From: Nocardioides sp. T2.26MG-1
GTDB lineage: Bacteria; Actinomycetota; Actinomycetes; Propionibacteriales; Nocardioidaceae
DNA: 64,000 bases
Direction of reading: 5' to 3'
NCBI RefSeq assembly: GCF_950101795.1
Contig: NZ_CATNLZ010000001.1
Span: 317,382-381,381, forward strand
Shown here piece by piece: positions 9,005-17,576 of the stretch (its first letter is position 1; every line of letters starts with the position of its first letter). The notes beneath the pieces were generated by a model. The model had not been told where the DNA came from. It did no database searches and saw nothing but the letters and a program-made list of their open reading frames with translations. The position numbers and the translations under genes were made by a program.

Positions 9005-9525
9005 CTCCCCTGCTCCGGACGGCGGTGGCCGCCGACGCCGAGGCCGGTGCCGCCATGCACCGGGAGTGCTGGCGCGAGGCCTACGGCCCGTACGCAGACC
9101 CCACGCGGCTGGCGGAGCGGCTGGCCGACGTGCGGCGCTGGTCGGACGCGTGGGCACGGCAGCTCGTCGCGGGCCCGCCGCGCGTGCTGGCCGAGGCCGA
9201 CGGCGAGCTGGTCGGGTTCGCGGTGGCCGGACCGAGCCGCGACGAGGAGCCGGTCACACCGTCGGAGCTGTACGCGATCTACGTGCGCGCGGCGTGGTGG
9301 GGCACCGGTCTCGCCCAGCGGCTCTGGGAGTCGGTGCGTCCGGACGAGCCGTGCTCGCTGTGGGTGCTGGAGGCCAACGCCCGGGCGCAGTCGTTCTACG
9401 CGCGCCAGGGCTTCGTCGCCGACGGCACCCGCGAGCTCTACACGGACCTGGGCGCCTGGGAGATCCGGATGGTCCGCCGAGAGGGCTTCCCAGAAAAGCA
9501 CGATCGTTCTATCGTGGTCCCGTGA
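9001..9525 (+). CDS. GNAT-family N-acetyltransferase
   Basis: This 174-residue acyl-CoA-dependent acetyltransferase has the acetyl-CoA loop at YVRAAWWGTGLAQRLWE (about 96-112) and the C-terminal signature NARAQSFYARQGFVADG. The GTG at 9001 overlaps the exporter stop. Its last codons carry one copy of a 19-nt repeat (9491-9509) that looks like the operator of the next gene. The stop overlaps the GTG of the TetR gene. The substrate is unknown. Confidence 0.87.
   Translation: MTPLLRTAVAADAEAGAAMHRECWREAYGPYADPTRLAERLADVRRWSDAWARQLVAGPPRVLAEADGELVGFAVAGPSRDEEPVTPSELYAIYVRAAWWGTGLAQRLWESVRPDEPCSLWVLEANARAQSFYARQGFVADGTRELYTDLGAWEIRMVRREGFPEKHDRSIVVP
9491..9509. promoter_or_regulatory. Putative TetR operator, copy 1
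   Basis: CAGAAAAGCACGATCGTTC is identical over 19 nt to 10151-10169. Its core AGCACGATCGTTCT is a near-palindrome (12 of 14 positions). It abuts the box TATCGT (9510-9515), which is 6 nt before the GTG of the TetR gene, so bound repressor would cover the -35/-10 spacer of a leaderless promoter. Confidence 0.6.
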
Positions 9526-10109
9526 GCAAGGGCCAGGAGACCAAGACCGCGATCCTCGACGAGGCGCTCGCGGTCGCGTCCCAGGTCGGCTTCACGGGCC
9601 TGTCCATCGGCCACCTGGCCGAGCGGACCGGCATGAGCAAGAGCGGGCTGTTCGCCCACTTCCAGTCCAAGGAGCAGCTCCAGCTCCAGACGCTCGACCA
9701 CGCCAAGCGCCGGTTCATCGACACCACGGTGCGGCCGGCCCTGATCGTCCCGCGCGGCGAGGAGCGGGTCCGCGAGCTCTTCGAGCGCTGGCTCGTCTGG
9801 GAGGCCGAGCTGCCGGGCGGCTGCATCTTCGTCACCGGGTCCATCGAGTTCGACGACCAGCCCGGGCCGATGCACGACGCCCTGGTCGCCGACCAGCGGG
9901 ACTGGCTGGACACGATCGCGACCGTCGTCGAGGCGGCCGTGTCCGAGGGCGACTTCCACGACGGGGTCGACCCGCGCCAGGTCGCCTTCGAGCTCCAGGC
10001 CCTCACGCTCGGCTTCCACCACGTCGCCCGCCTGCTCGGCGACGAGCACGCCGTCGACCACGTCCGGGCGGCGTTCGAGGCGATCCTCGAGCGCGCCCGC
10101 GCGCACTGA
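9522..10109 (+). CDS. TetR/AcrR-family transcriptional regulator
   Basis: This 195-residue dimeric DNA-binding repressor has its helix-turn-helix at about residues 28-48 (LSIGHLAERTGMSKSGLFAHF) and a helical ligand-binding domain (PGGCIFVTGS, then a C-terminal bundle). The GTG overlaps the GNAT stop and is also placed 6 nt after a TATCGT box, so it can be read from the upstream operon or from its own leaderless promoter. The duplicated 19-nt element before it and inside the start of the next gene suggests that it controls itself and the alpha/beta hydrolase. The inducer is unknown. Confidence 0.9.
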   Translation: MSKGQETKTAILDEALAVASQVGFTGLSIGHLAERTGMSKSGLFAHFQSKEQLQLQTLDHAKRRFIDTTVRPALIVPRGEERVRELFERWLVWEAELPGGCIFVTGSIEFDDQPGPMHDALVADQRDWLDTIATVVEAAVSEGDFHDGVDPRQVAFELQALTLGFHHVARLLGDEHAVDHVRAAFEAILERARAH

Positions 10110-10132
10110 CCCCTCCCCCGAAAGGCAGACCC

Positions 10133-11023
10133 ATGGCATCTCTATCCCCTCAGAAAAGCACGATCGTTCGTCTTAAGAATGGCGCCTTTCGCACCGGCTT
10201 CCGGCTCGGCGACCTGGTCGCGCCGGGGTTCACCGGACGGCGGGCCTGCGACCTGTGGTTCACGGTGCCGGCCACGATGGCGGCCACCCCGCTGCCGCTC
10301 GGGGGCGAGCCCTTCACCGTGACCGCCCAGGGTGCCGCCGTCCGCGGCCACGTGTGGGGCTCGGGGCCCGTGGTCTACCTCGTGCACGGCTGGGGCGGGC
10401 GCGGCAGCCAGCTCGCCGGTTTCGTCGAGCCGCTCGTGGCGACCGGGCACCGCGTGGTGCTGTTCGACGGTCCCGCGCACGGCGACTCCGACCCCGGTCC
10501 GGCCGGCGCCCGCCGGACCCACGGCGTCGAGCTCGGCAAGGCTCTGGACGCGGTCGCGGCGCGCTTCGGCCCGGCCGAGGCCGTGGTCGCCCATTCGCTG
10601 GGCACCATCGCGACCTACCTGGCGCTGCGCTTCGGCTGGCTCGGCACCCGACGCCTGGTCCTGCTCGCGCCGATGGTGGAGGCGGCCAGCCTGTTCGACG
10701 GGTTCCAGGCCGCGCTCGGCTTCGGCGATCGCACCCGGCGCGCCTTCGACCGCGCGGTCGACGAGCTCGTCGGGGTGCCGGTGGCGGACTTCGACGCCCG
10801 CGTGCAGGCGACGTACGCCGGCCCGCTGCCGACCCTGGTCGTGCACGACGTGGGCGACCGGCAGACGCCGTACGCCGACGCCCGTGGGCTGGCCGAGAGC
10901 CTGCCCGACGCCCGGCTCGTGACCACCGAGGGGCTCGGTCACCGCCGCATCCTGCGCGACCCGGACGTGGTCGCGAGGGTCACGGCGTTCATCCGCGGCG
11001 AGGACCGCGTCGAGGCGGCCTGA
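10133..11023 (+). CDS. Alpha/beta-fold hydrolase
   Basis: This is a serine hydrolase of about 296 residues. The oxyanion region YLVHGWGGRGSQ is at about 81-92, the nucleophile lies in AHSLGT (about 145-150), and the acid/His end is DVGDRQTPY and GLGHRRIL. The ATG at 10133 has a weak AAAGG site. The putative TetR operator copy 2 lies inside codons 7-13, so a downstream start (V or M in TVPATMAATP, after 10260) is also possible if transcription begins past the operator. The 23-nt gap suggests it is cotranscribed with tetR. Confidence 0.85.
   Translation: MASLSPQKSTIVRLKNGAFRTGFRLGDLVAPGFTGRRACDLWFTVPATMAATPLPLGGEPFTVTAQGAAVRGHVWGSGPVVYLVHGWGGRGSQLAGFVEPLVATGHRVVLFDGPAHGDSDPGPAGARRTHGVELGKALDAVAARFGPAEAVVAHSLGTIATYLALRFGWLGTRRLVLLAPMVEAASLFDGFQAALGFGDRTRRAFDRAVDELVGVPVADFDARVQATYAGPLPTLVVHDVGDRQTPYADARGLAESLPDARLVTTEGLGHRRILRDPDVVARVTAFIRGEDRVEAA
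10151..10169. promoter_or_regulatory. Putative TetR operator, copy 2
   Basis: This is an exact second copy of CAGAAAAGCACGATCGTTC, 18 nt inside the annotated hydrolase gene. The flanks of the two copies are unrelated and the copies are read in different frames, so protein-level constraint does not explain the identity. Confidence 0.55.
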
Positions 11024-11053
11024 GCTGAGCTTTGACCGTCCGCGCCACGAGGC

Positions 11054-12919
11054 TCAGGCGGTGAGGTGGTGCACGTAGCACCAGCGCCAGTCCTCGCCGG
11101 GCTCGGCGGACTGCATCACTGGGTGCTGCGAGTCGTGGAAGTGGCGGGTGGCGTGCTGGCGCGGCGAGGAGTCGCAGCAGGCGACGTTGCCGCACTCCAG
11201 GCAGCGGCGCAGCGCCACCCAGCGCGTGCCCTCGTCGAGGCACGCCTGGCAGGAGGTCGCCGGCTCGGCGTCGACGACCGGGAAGCGGGCGAGGTCGTCA
11301 CACGTGTCGCCGGTCGTCCACCGCCGGCGCGCGTAGTGCTGGGCCTCGTCGCGGTCCTGCTCGGCCCTGTCGAGCATCGACTCCTCGACGTCGAGCATCG
11401 CGAGCACCTCGGCGATCACCTCCGACGCGATCGTCCCCGAGCGGCGGATCTCGAGGATCCGCCGGCGCTCGGCGTCGATCATCGCCATCCGCACCCGGTA
11501 GTAGAGCGCGGCCGGCGACTCCTCGTCGGCGGTCGTGCCCAGGCGCTCCCAGGCGGCGAAGTTGCGCTGGTCCAGCCGCTGCCGGATCAGGTCGCAGACG
11601 CCCGTCTGGTCGTCGTACTCGATCCGCTCGAGCTCCTCGACCGCGGCCTTCGAAGCCTGCTGGAGCAGGGTCGCCCGGGCCAGGGCGTCGTCCAGCGGGT
11701 CGGGGGCGGGGACCCGCAGCCGGCGGGTCATCCACGGCAGGGTGAGCCCCTGGATGAGCAGGGTGCCGGCCACCACCGTGAACGCGATGACGAGCAGCAC
11801 CTCGCGATGCTCGGTCGTGCCCGGGATGAGGAACGCGGCCGCGAGCGTCACCACGCCGCGCATCCCGGCCCAGCCCAGCAGCAGCGTGAACGACCAGGGC
11901 GGCACCTGCCCGGTGACCGGGTCGGCGCGCGGCCGGACCAGCACGTAGCGGGCGACGAAGACCCAGACGACCCGGAGCACGATGACCGCGACGAGGGTGG
12001 CCACCGAGACGCTGGCGATGCGCGCCACCGAGAGCGAGCTGTCGCCGAGGTCCTGGAACAGCCACTGGGCCTGCAGGCCGATCAGCGCGAACACGGTGTT
12101 CTCGAGGAGGAACGCGATCGTGCGCCAGTTGATCCGCTCCGCGATCCGCGACTGGGCGGTCTGCAGGATCGGCGCCTTGTGCCCGAGCAGCAGGCCCGCG
12201 GTCACGACCGCGACCACCCCGGACGCGTGGATCTCCTCGGCGGCCAGGAACGCCGCGAACGGGATCACGAACGACATGCCGACGTCGAGGACGGGGTCGG
12301 TGGTGCGCCTGCGAAGCGCCGCGACGATCAGGTAGGCGAGCAGGCCGAGCAGGATCCCGCCCCCGGCCGCGACCACGAAGTCGTAGCCCACGCGCCACAT
12401 CTCGACGCCCACGCCGGTGGCGGCGAGGGCTGTCTGCAGGGAGACGAGGGCGGTCGCGTCGTTGAAGAGCGACTCGCCCTCGAGGATCGTGACGACTCTC
12501 CGCGGGAGGCCGATGTGCCGGCCTATCGAGGTGGCGGCGACGGCGTCCGGCGGCGCGACCACCGCGCCGAGGGCGAACGCAATCGGCCAGGACAGCCCCG
12601 GCACCAGCGCGTGGACCAGCCACCCCACCCCGAGCGTCGTGAAGACCACCAGGCCGACCGACAGGAGCAGGATCGCGCGCCGGTTGGCGTTGAAGTCCAC
12701 CAGCGACGAGGTGATCGCGGTCGAGTAGAGCAGCGGTGGCAGCAGCCCGAACAGCACCACGTCCGGCTCGAGGTGCACCTGCGGCACGAACGGGAGGAAC
12801 GACGCGGCGACGCCGGCGACCACCAGCAGCAGCGGGGCCGGGATGCCCATCCGGCCGGCGACGACGACGCCGGCGAGCACACCGACGGCCAGGGCGACCA
12901 GGAAGAGGGCGATGTCCAC
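11054..12919 (-). CDS. CPA1 Na+/H+ antiporter with C-terminal UBP-type zinc finger
   Basis: This cation/proton antiporter has 621 residues. Residues 1 to about 400 form a membrane domain of 11-13 helices with the CPA1 signature EGESLFNDATALV (about 145-157, conserved Asp). A cytosolic helical stretch (about 405-535) follows. The last 85 or so residues are a UBP-type zinc finger: SCQAC, RCLECGNVACC, then HATRHFHDSQH. In eukaryotes this fold binds the free C-terminus of ubiquitin; here its partner is unknown. It is convergent with the hydrolase gene, and CCTGAGC/GCTCAGG arms around 11021-11057 may act as a weak shared terminator. Confidence 0.9.
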   Translation of the reverse strand: MDIALFLVALAVGVLAGVVVAGRMGIPAPLLLVVAGVAASFLPFVPQVHLEPDVVLFGLLPPLLYSTAITSSLVDFNANRRAILLLSVGLVVFTTLGVGWLVHALVPGLSWPIAFALGAVVAPPDAVAATSIGRHIGLPRRVVTILEGESLFNDATALVSLQTALAATGVGVEMWRVGYDFVVAAGGGILLGLLAYLIVAALRRRTTDPVLDVGMSFVIPFAAFLAAEEIHASGVVAVVTAGLLLGHKAPILQTAQSRIAERINWRTIAFLLENTVFALIGLQAQWLFQDLGDSSLSVARIASVSVATLVAVIVLRVVWVFVARYVLVRPRADPVTGQVPPWSFTLLLGWAGMRGVVTLAAAFLIPGTTEHREVLLVIAFTVVAGTLLIQGLTLPWMTRRLRVPAPDPLDDALARATLLQQASKAAVEELERIEYDDQTGVCDLIRQRLDQRNFAAWERLGTTADEESPAALYYRVRMAMIDAERRRILEIRRSGTIASEVIAEVLAMLDVEESMLDRAEQDRDEAQHYARRRWTTGDTCDDLARFPVVDAEPATSCQACLDEGTRWVALRRCLECGNVACCDSSPRQHATRHFHDSQHPVMQSAEPGEDWRWCYVHHLTA

Positions 12920-12944
12920 GCGGACATTGTCCCGGACCGGTGTG

Positions 12945-13853
12945 TCAGGCGGGTTGCGCCACCCAGAGCATGGGGTCGCCCCAGCCCAGCTCGGTCACGC
13001 CGTGCCGGCCGAGCGCGAGCGCCACGAGCGTGCGGCGGTGCGCGGCGAACGTCAGCACGTGGGCGATCATCCCGCCGTACGTGAAGACCTCCGCGGGCTC
13101 GCAGAGCGCGTCGACGAAGGTGTCGTCGAGGCGGCCGGCCTCGACCACCTCACGGACGTGGGCGAGGTACGTCGGGGCCTCGACGGCGAGCCGCTCCCTC
13201 ATGGAGGCGAGCGGCTCGTGCTCCTCGACCGACCAGTCGTAGTCGCGGGTGGCGAGCGCGGCGTTCCACATCCCCAGCTGGCCGACCAGCCGGGAGAGCA
13301 GCGACCGGATCGTCTGCCGGTCGTCGTCGACGTCGAGCTCGATCACCTGGTCGAGCTGCTCGTCGGTCAGGCGGCCGGCGACGCGGATCATCTCGCCGGT
13401 CAGCCACACGTGGTGCTCGACCATCTTCGTCAGCAGGTCCATCGAGGTCACCGTCTCTCGTGCGGGCAGCCGGAGGCTGCCGGGTGGGTGGAAGTGAACA
13501 CCGCTGGGCGCGGCGATCCGGATCTGACCGGGCCGGCGGCGCCAGGTCGCCGGCGGGACGCCGTACGCCCGCGCGAACGCCCGGGTGAACGCCTCGTGCG
13601 AGCCGTAGCCGGCCTCGACGGCGATGTCGATCAGCGGCGCGGTGGTCGTGACCATCCGGTAGGCCGCCCGCTCGAGCAGCACCCGCCGCCGCAGCGCCTG
13701 GGGCGGCTCGCCCGCCACCGACCGGATCATCCGGTCGAGGTGGTAGCGCGAGAAGTGCAGCCGGGCGGCCCGCTCGTCGGCGGTCAGCTCGTGGTCGTCG
13801 AGCGCCTCGGCGAGCTGGTCGACGAAGCCCGCGAAGGTGTCGGCTGCGGCCAT
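12945..13853 (-). CDS. AraC-type regulator fused to a DinB-like domain
   Basis: The 302-residue protein has two parts. Residues about 5-110 are an AraC/XylS double helix-turn-helix (LHFSRYHLDRMIRSVAGEPP, then GYGSHEAFTRAFARAYGVPP). Residues about 135-300 look like a DinB/YfiT four-helix domain (TKMVEHHVWLTGEM, LGMWNAAL, HVLTFAAHRR), whose three histidines could bind a metal. The ATG at 13853 begins just before the HTH; the open frame upstream is low-quality Arg-rich sequence. The DNA-binding domain leads rather than trails, unlike most AraC proteins. Target and ligand are unknown. Bases 13854-14027 upstream show nothing clear. Confidence 0.85.
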   Translation of the reverse strand: MAAADTFAGFVDQLAEALDDHELTADERAARLHFSRYHLDRMIRSVAGEPPQALRRRVLLERAAYRMVTTTAPLIDIAVEAGYGSHEAFTRAFARAYGVPPATWRRRPGQIRIAAPSGVHFHPPGSLRLPARETVTSMDLLTKMVEHHVWLTGEMIRVAGRLTDEQLDQVIELDVDDDRQTIRSLLSRLVGQLGMWNAALATRDYDWSVEEHEPLASMRERLAVEAPTYLAHVREVVEAGRLDDTFVDALCEPAEVFTYGGMIAHVLTFAAHRRTLVALALGRHGVTELGWGDPMLWVAQPA

Positions 13854-14027
13854 GTCCCGATCATGTCCGGTCCGCCGGGCGAGGCGCTTGATCCGGCTTG
13901 CGCGCCGTTCGGTCGTGGCATCCCGTTCGGCTGCCTCCGCGCCCACCGCGACCACCACGTCGGAACACCGACCCCCAGAGCGACCACCGTGGCCGGCGGG
14001 GCGGCGGAGCCGACACGCCAGACGCGG

Positions 14028-15614
14028 TCAGGGACGCAGGGCGCGGATCCGGGCGTCGAGGTCGCGGCGGTTGTCGCGGCGTACGACGGCCTCGACGACC
14101 TCGATGCCGCCAGCGGGCGAGGCGAGGGCGTGCTCGAGCTCGGGCAGCGAGTCGACCCGCCAGTGAGGGGTGCGGGTGGCGGCGCAGAGGCTGGCGAGGT
14201 CGACGTGGTGGGGCGTGCCGAAGAGCCGGTCGTACTGGTCGGCGTACTCCTCCGCGCCCTGCTCGAGCATGGCGAAGATCGAGCCCCCGTCGTCGTTGAC
14301 GACCACGATCGTCAGGTCGGGGACGGCCTCGCCCGGACCGAGCACGAGGCCGCCGGAGTCGTGGAGGAACGTCACGTCGCCCATCAGCGCCAGCGCCCGG
14401 GAGCTGCGCGGCCGGCCGAGCGCGGCACCGATCGCCGTCGAGATCGTGCCGTCGATGCCGGAGAGGCCGCGGTTGGCGACCACCTTGCGGCGGGCTCCGA
14501 CGTCGTAGCGCGGCACCATCAGGTCGAGGTCGCGGATCGGGCTCGAGGCCCCGACGACCAGCAGCCCCTCGGCGGGCACGGCCCGGGCGACCGCCCCGGC
14601 GACCTCGTGGGGGGTGAGCTCGGGCTCGGCCGCCAGCAGCGCGTCGAGCCGGGCTCCCACGGAGGCGTCGGCGGCACGCCACTCCTCCAGCCAGGCGGGG
14701 TCGTCGGCGGCGTCCACCCCGACCCCGCCGGAGACCCGCGAGGCGACCGGGAACGGTCGCTCGCTCCAGACCCCCCAGGCTCCGAGGTCGACGACCTCGA
14801 CGTCGTCGCGGGACAGCAGCCGGGTCACCGGGCGGGACAGCGTCGGGTGGCCGCCGACCACGACCCGCTGCACCCGGCCGCCGAGCTCGCCGTCGAGCAG
14901 CAGCCGGTAGGTGCGGATCGCGTTGTCGCCGGTGCGCGAGCCGCTGGACGGCTCCGCCAGCAGCGGCCAGCCGGCCTGCTCGGCGAGCACCCGGACCCGA
15001 GGCCCGGCGTCGTCGCCGGCGACCACGACCGTGCGGGGACCCTGCGGCAGCACGGTGAGCGAGGCGGTGACCGCCCGGTGCACCGGCTCGCCGGGCACGG
15101 CGTCGGGGTGCCACCGCTCCGCGGGGACCAGCGGCTCCTCGAGCGGCACGTTGAGGTGCACCGGCCCGGCGACCAGGAGGTCGACCGGCGCGGTGGCGTC
15201 CTGGGTCGCGACCAGCGCGCCGAAGATGCCGACCTGGTCGGTGGTCTGGTTGGCGCCGGTGCCGCGCAGGCGGGCCGGCCGGTCGGCGGTCACCACCACC
15301 AGGTCGAGCCCGGCGTGGGCGGCCTCGAGCACGGCCGGGTGCAGGTTGGCGACCGCCGTGCCGGACGTGCAGATCACCGCCGCGCGGCGGTGGCACTTGG
15401 TGAGGCCGAGGGCGAGGAAGCCGGCGGTGCGCTCGTCGATGCGGGTGTGGAGGCGGACCAGTCCGGCGGTGGCGGCGTCGTAGGCCGCGAACGAGAGCGG
15501 GGCGTTGCGCGACCCCGGGGCGACCACGACCTCGGTGACCCCGGCCTCGACCAGTGCGGTGAGGACCCGGCGGGCGGTGTCCGTGGCGGAGCCGGCGGGT
15601 TCGGTGGCGGTCAC
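14028..15614 (-). CDS. menD: 2-succinyl-5-enolpyruvyl-6-hydroxy-3-cyclohexene-1-carboxylate synthase
   Basis: This thiamine-diphosphate enzyme joins isochorismate and 2-oxoglutarate in menaquinone synthesis. The 528 residues show the MenD N-terminus (VVVAPGSRNAPLSFA), the catalytic Glu region (RIDERTAGFLALG), the anion-binding GTGANQTTDQVGIFG stretch and the ThDP/Mg motif GDVTFLHDSGG with VVNDDGGSIF. The GTG start overlaps the menC stop (GTGA). It is the third gene of menE-menC-menD. The length is on the short side for MenD but no domain is missing. Confidence 0.95.
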   Translation of the reverse strand: MTATEPAGSATDTARRVLTALVEAGVTEVVVAPGSRNAPLSFAAYDAATAGLVRLHTRIDERTAGFLALGLTKCHRRAAVICTSGTAVANLHPAVLEAAHAGLDLVVVTADRPARLRGTGANQTTDQVGIFGALVATQDATAPVDLLVAGPVHLNVPLEEPLVPAERWHPDAVPGEPVHRAVTASLTVLPQGPRTVVVAGDDAGPRVRVLAEQAGWPLLAEPSSGSRTGDNAIRTYRLLLDGELGGRVQRVVVGGHPTLSRPVTRLLSRDDVEVVDLGAWGVWSERPFPVASRVSGGVGVDAADDPAWLEEWRAADASVGARLDALLAAEPELTPHEVAGAVARAVPAEGLLVVGASSPIRDLDLMVPRYDVGARRKVVANRGLSGIDGTISTAIGAALGRPRSSRALALMGDVTFLHDSGGLVLGPGEAVPDLTIVVVNDDGGSIFAMLEQGAEEYADQYDRLFGTPHHVDLASLCAATRTPHWRVDSLPELEHALASPAGGIEVVEAVVRRDNRRDLDARIRALRP

Positions 15615-16552
15615 GACCGACGATCCTCTCGCAGCGCGCGCACCTCGGCCAGCCGAGCCTCCCAGTGGGCGACCCGGTCGGGGCCGGCGTGCAGCAGCGT
15701 CTCGTCGACCCGCGGGACGCGCACCGGCAGCTCGCCGTCGACCGGCAGCAGCGGCTCGGTCACGACGTCAGCGCCCAGCAGCTGGACGGTCGCGAGGCCG
15801 CACGCGTAGGGCAGCTCGGGGAGCGCCGCGGCCAGCGCGACCCCGGCCGCGATGCCGACGCTGGTCTCGAGCGCCGAGGAGACCACGACCGGCAGACCGA
15901 TGTCCTCGGCGATCCTCAGGCAGGCCCGCACGCCGCCGAGGGGCTGCACCTTGAGCACGGCGACGTCGGCGGCCTCGAGGTCGCGGACCCGGTAGGGGTC
16001 GGCCGCCCGCCGGATCGACTCGTCGGCCGCGATCGGCACGCCGACGCGGCGGCGTACGGCGGCCAGGTCCTCGACGCTCGCGCAGGGCTGCTCGACGTAC
16101 TCGAGGCCGCCGGCCGCCCGGTCGAGCACCGGGATCGAGGCGACCGCGGTGTCGAGGTCCCACAGGCCGTTGACGTCGATCCGCACCCGGCCGTCCGGCC
16201 CGAGGGCGTCGCGCACCGCCTCGAGCCGGGCCTGGTCGTCGGCCTGGGTCTGCCCCGGCTCGGCGACCTTGACCTTCGCGGTGCGGCAGCCGCCCGCGCG
16301 CACGATCGCGTGGGCCTGCTCGGGCCCGACCGCCGGGACCGTGACGTTGACCGGCACCCGGTCACGCAGCGGCGCCGGCCAGTCGCCGGCCGCGGCCTCC
16401 TCGGCGCAGCGCAACCAGGGCTCGGCGACGGCGGCGTCGTACTCCAGGAACGGGCTCCACTCACCCCACCCGGACTCGCCGCGCACCAGCACGCCCTCGC
16501 GGGCGGTGATGCCGCGGAAGCGGGTGCGCATCGGCACCGACCACACCCTCAT
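15611..16552 (-). CDS. menC: o-succinylbenzoate synthase
   Basis: This enolase-superfamily dehydratase makes o-succinylbenzoate from the MenD product after the MenH step. The 313 residues run from the ATG at 16552, which overlaps the menE stop (ATGA). It shows the catalytic KVKV lysine motif (about 101-104), metal ligands in RIDVNGLWD and YVEQPC, ADESIR, and the second lysine in AVLKVQPLGG. The long open frame upstream lies in menE in another frame and is not part of the gene. Confidence 0.93.
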   Translation of the reverse strand: MRVWSVPMRTRFRGITAREGVLVRGESGWGEWSPFLEYDAAVAEPWLRCAEEAAAGDWPAPLRDRVPVNVTVPAVGPEQAHAIVRAGGCRTAKVKVAEPGQTQADDQARLEAVRDALGPDGRVRIDVNGLWDLDTAVASIPVLDRAAGGLEYVEQPCASVEDLAAVRRRVGVPIAADESIRRAADPYRVRDLEAADVAVLKVQPLGGVRACLRIAEDIGLPVVVSSALETSVGIAAGVALAAALPELPYACGLATVQLLGADVVTEPLLPVDGELPVRVPRVDETLLHAGPDRVAHWEARLAEVRALREDRRS

Positions 16553-17550
16553 GGCCTCTCCTCGGCGGCAGCGTCCCGGAGCGCGAGCCGGTCGGGCTTG
16601 CCGTTGGCCAGCAGCGGGATCGCATCGAGTGTGACGAGCTGCCGCGGCGCCCACGAGCGTGGGTGGACCTCCGCGACCCAGGCCCGCGCCGCGTCGAGCG
16701 AGAGCGGACCGACGACGAACGCCACCAGCCGGTGGCCCCACTCCTCGTCGGGCACGCCGAGCACCTCGACCTCGGCGACGTCCGGGTGCGCGCGGAGACG
16801 GGTGGCGACCGCGGGGGCCGGGACGTTGACGCCGCCGCTCACCACCACGTCGTCGAGCCGCCCCAGCACCTGGAGCCGGCCGTCGTCATCGAGCCGCCCG
16901 GCGTCGGCGGTGCGGAACCACCCGTCGACCAGCACCTCCGCGGTCAGGCCCGGGTCGCCGTCGTACCCCTCGAACAGCGTGGGGCCCGCGATGCGGATCC
17001 GCCCGTCGGCGTCGATCGCGATCGCGACGCCGTCCAGCGCGTAGCCGTCGTAGACGCAGCCGCCGGCGGTCTCCGCGGAGCCGTACGTCGCGACTACGTG
17101 GACGCCCGCGTCCGCGGCCCGGCGGCGCAGGGCGGGGTCGATCGGGCCGCCGCCCAGCAGCACGGTGTGGAAGGTGCGCAGGCTCGGCGCGTCGGTGTCG
17201 AGCAACCGGTGCAGCTGGGTGGGGACCAGCGACACGAAGCGGTCGCCGTCGGCCATGGCCGCGGTGGCCGCCGCGAACGACACGTGGTCGTCGAGCAGCA
17301 CCGGCTCGTGCCCGGCGACCAGCGAGCGGCACACCACCTGCAGGCCGGCGACGTACGCCGCGGGCAGCGCGAGCAGCCACTGGCCGGTGGCGCCCAGGCG
17401 GCGGGCGGAGGCGCGCACCGAGGCGAGCACGGCGGCCCGGGAGAGCAGCACCCGCTTGGGCGCCCCGGTCGAGCCCGAGGTCTCCACGACCCACGGCGCC
17501 GGGTCGTCCGCCGCCAGCCACCCGGCGAGCCCACCGGCCGCTTCGTCCAC
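16549..17550 (-). CDS. menE: o-succinylbenzoate-CoA ligase
   Basis: This adenylate-forming enzyme activates o-succinylbenzoate with CoA. It has 333 residues from the GTG at 17550 (VDEAAGGLAGW), a compact form without the usual N-terminal lobe extension, as in other actinobacterial MenE. Motifs: the P-loop ETSGSTGAPKRVLLS (about 23-37), GGGPID, TYGSAETAGG, GWFRTADAGRLDDDGRL, and the C-terminal NGKPDR lysine. A start further upstream at 17628 would run into menA and is rejected. It is first in menE-menC-menD and divergent from menA. Confidence 0.92.
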   Translation of the reverse strand: MDEAAGGLAGWLAADDPAPWVVETSGSTGAPKRVLLSRAAVLASVRASARRLGATGQWLLALPAAYVAGLQVVCRSLVAGHEPVLLDDHVSFAAATAAMADGDRFVSLVPTQLHRLLDTDAPSLRTFHTVLLGGGPIDPALRRRAADAGVHVVATYGSAETAGGCVYDGYALDGVAIAIDADGRIRIAGPTLFEGYDGDPGLTAEVLVDGWFRTADAGRLDDDGRLQVLGRLDDVVVSGGVNVPAPAVATRLRAHPDVAEVEVLGVPDEEWGHRLVAFVVGPLSLDAARAWVAEVHPRSWAPRQLVTLDAIPLLANGKPDRLALRDAAAEERP

Positions 17551-17576
17551 CTGGCTGAGGGTAGACGGTCCGGTTG

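Noticed and set aside
12843..15809. A 988-codon open frame on the plus strand
   Set aside because: It lies antisense to the AraC/DinB gene and menD. Its composition (Arg, Gly, His, Asp-rich, no domain) is that of the mirror frame of high-GC genes.
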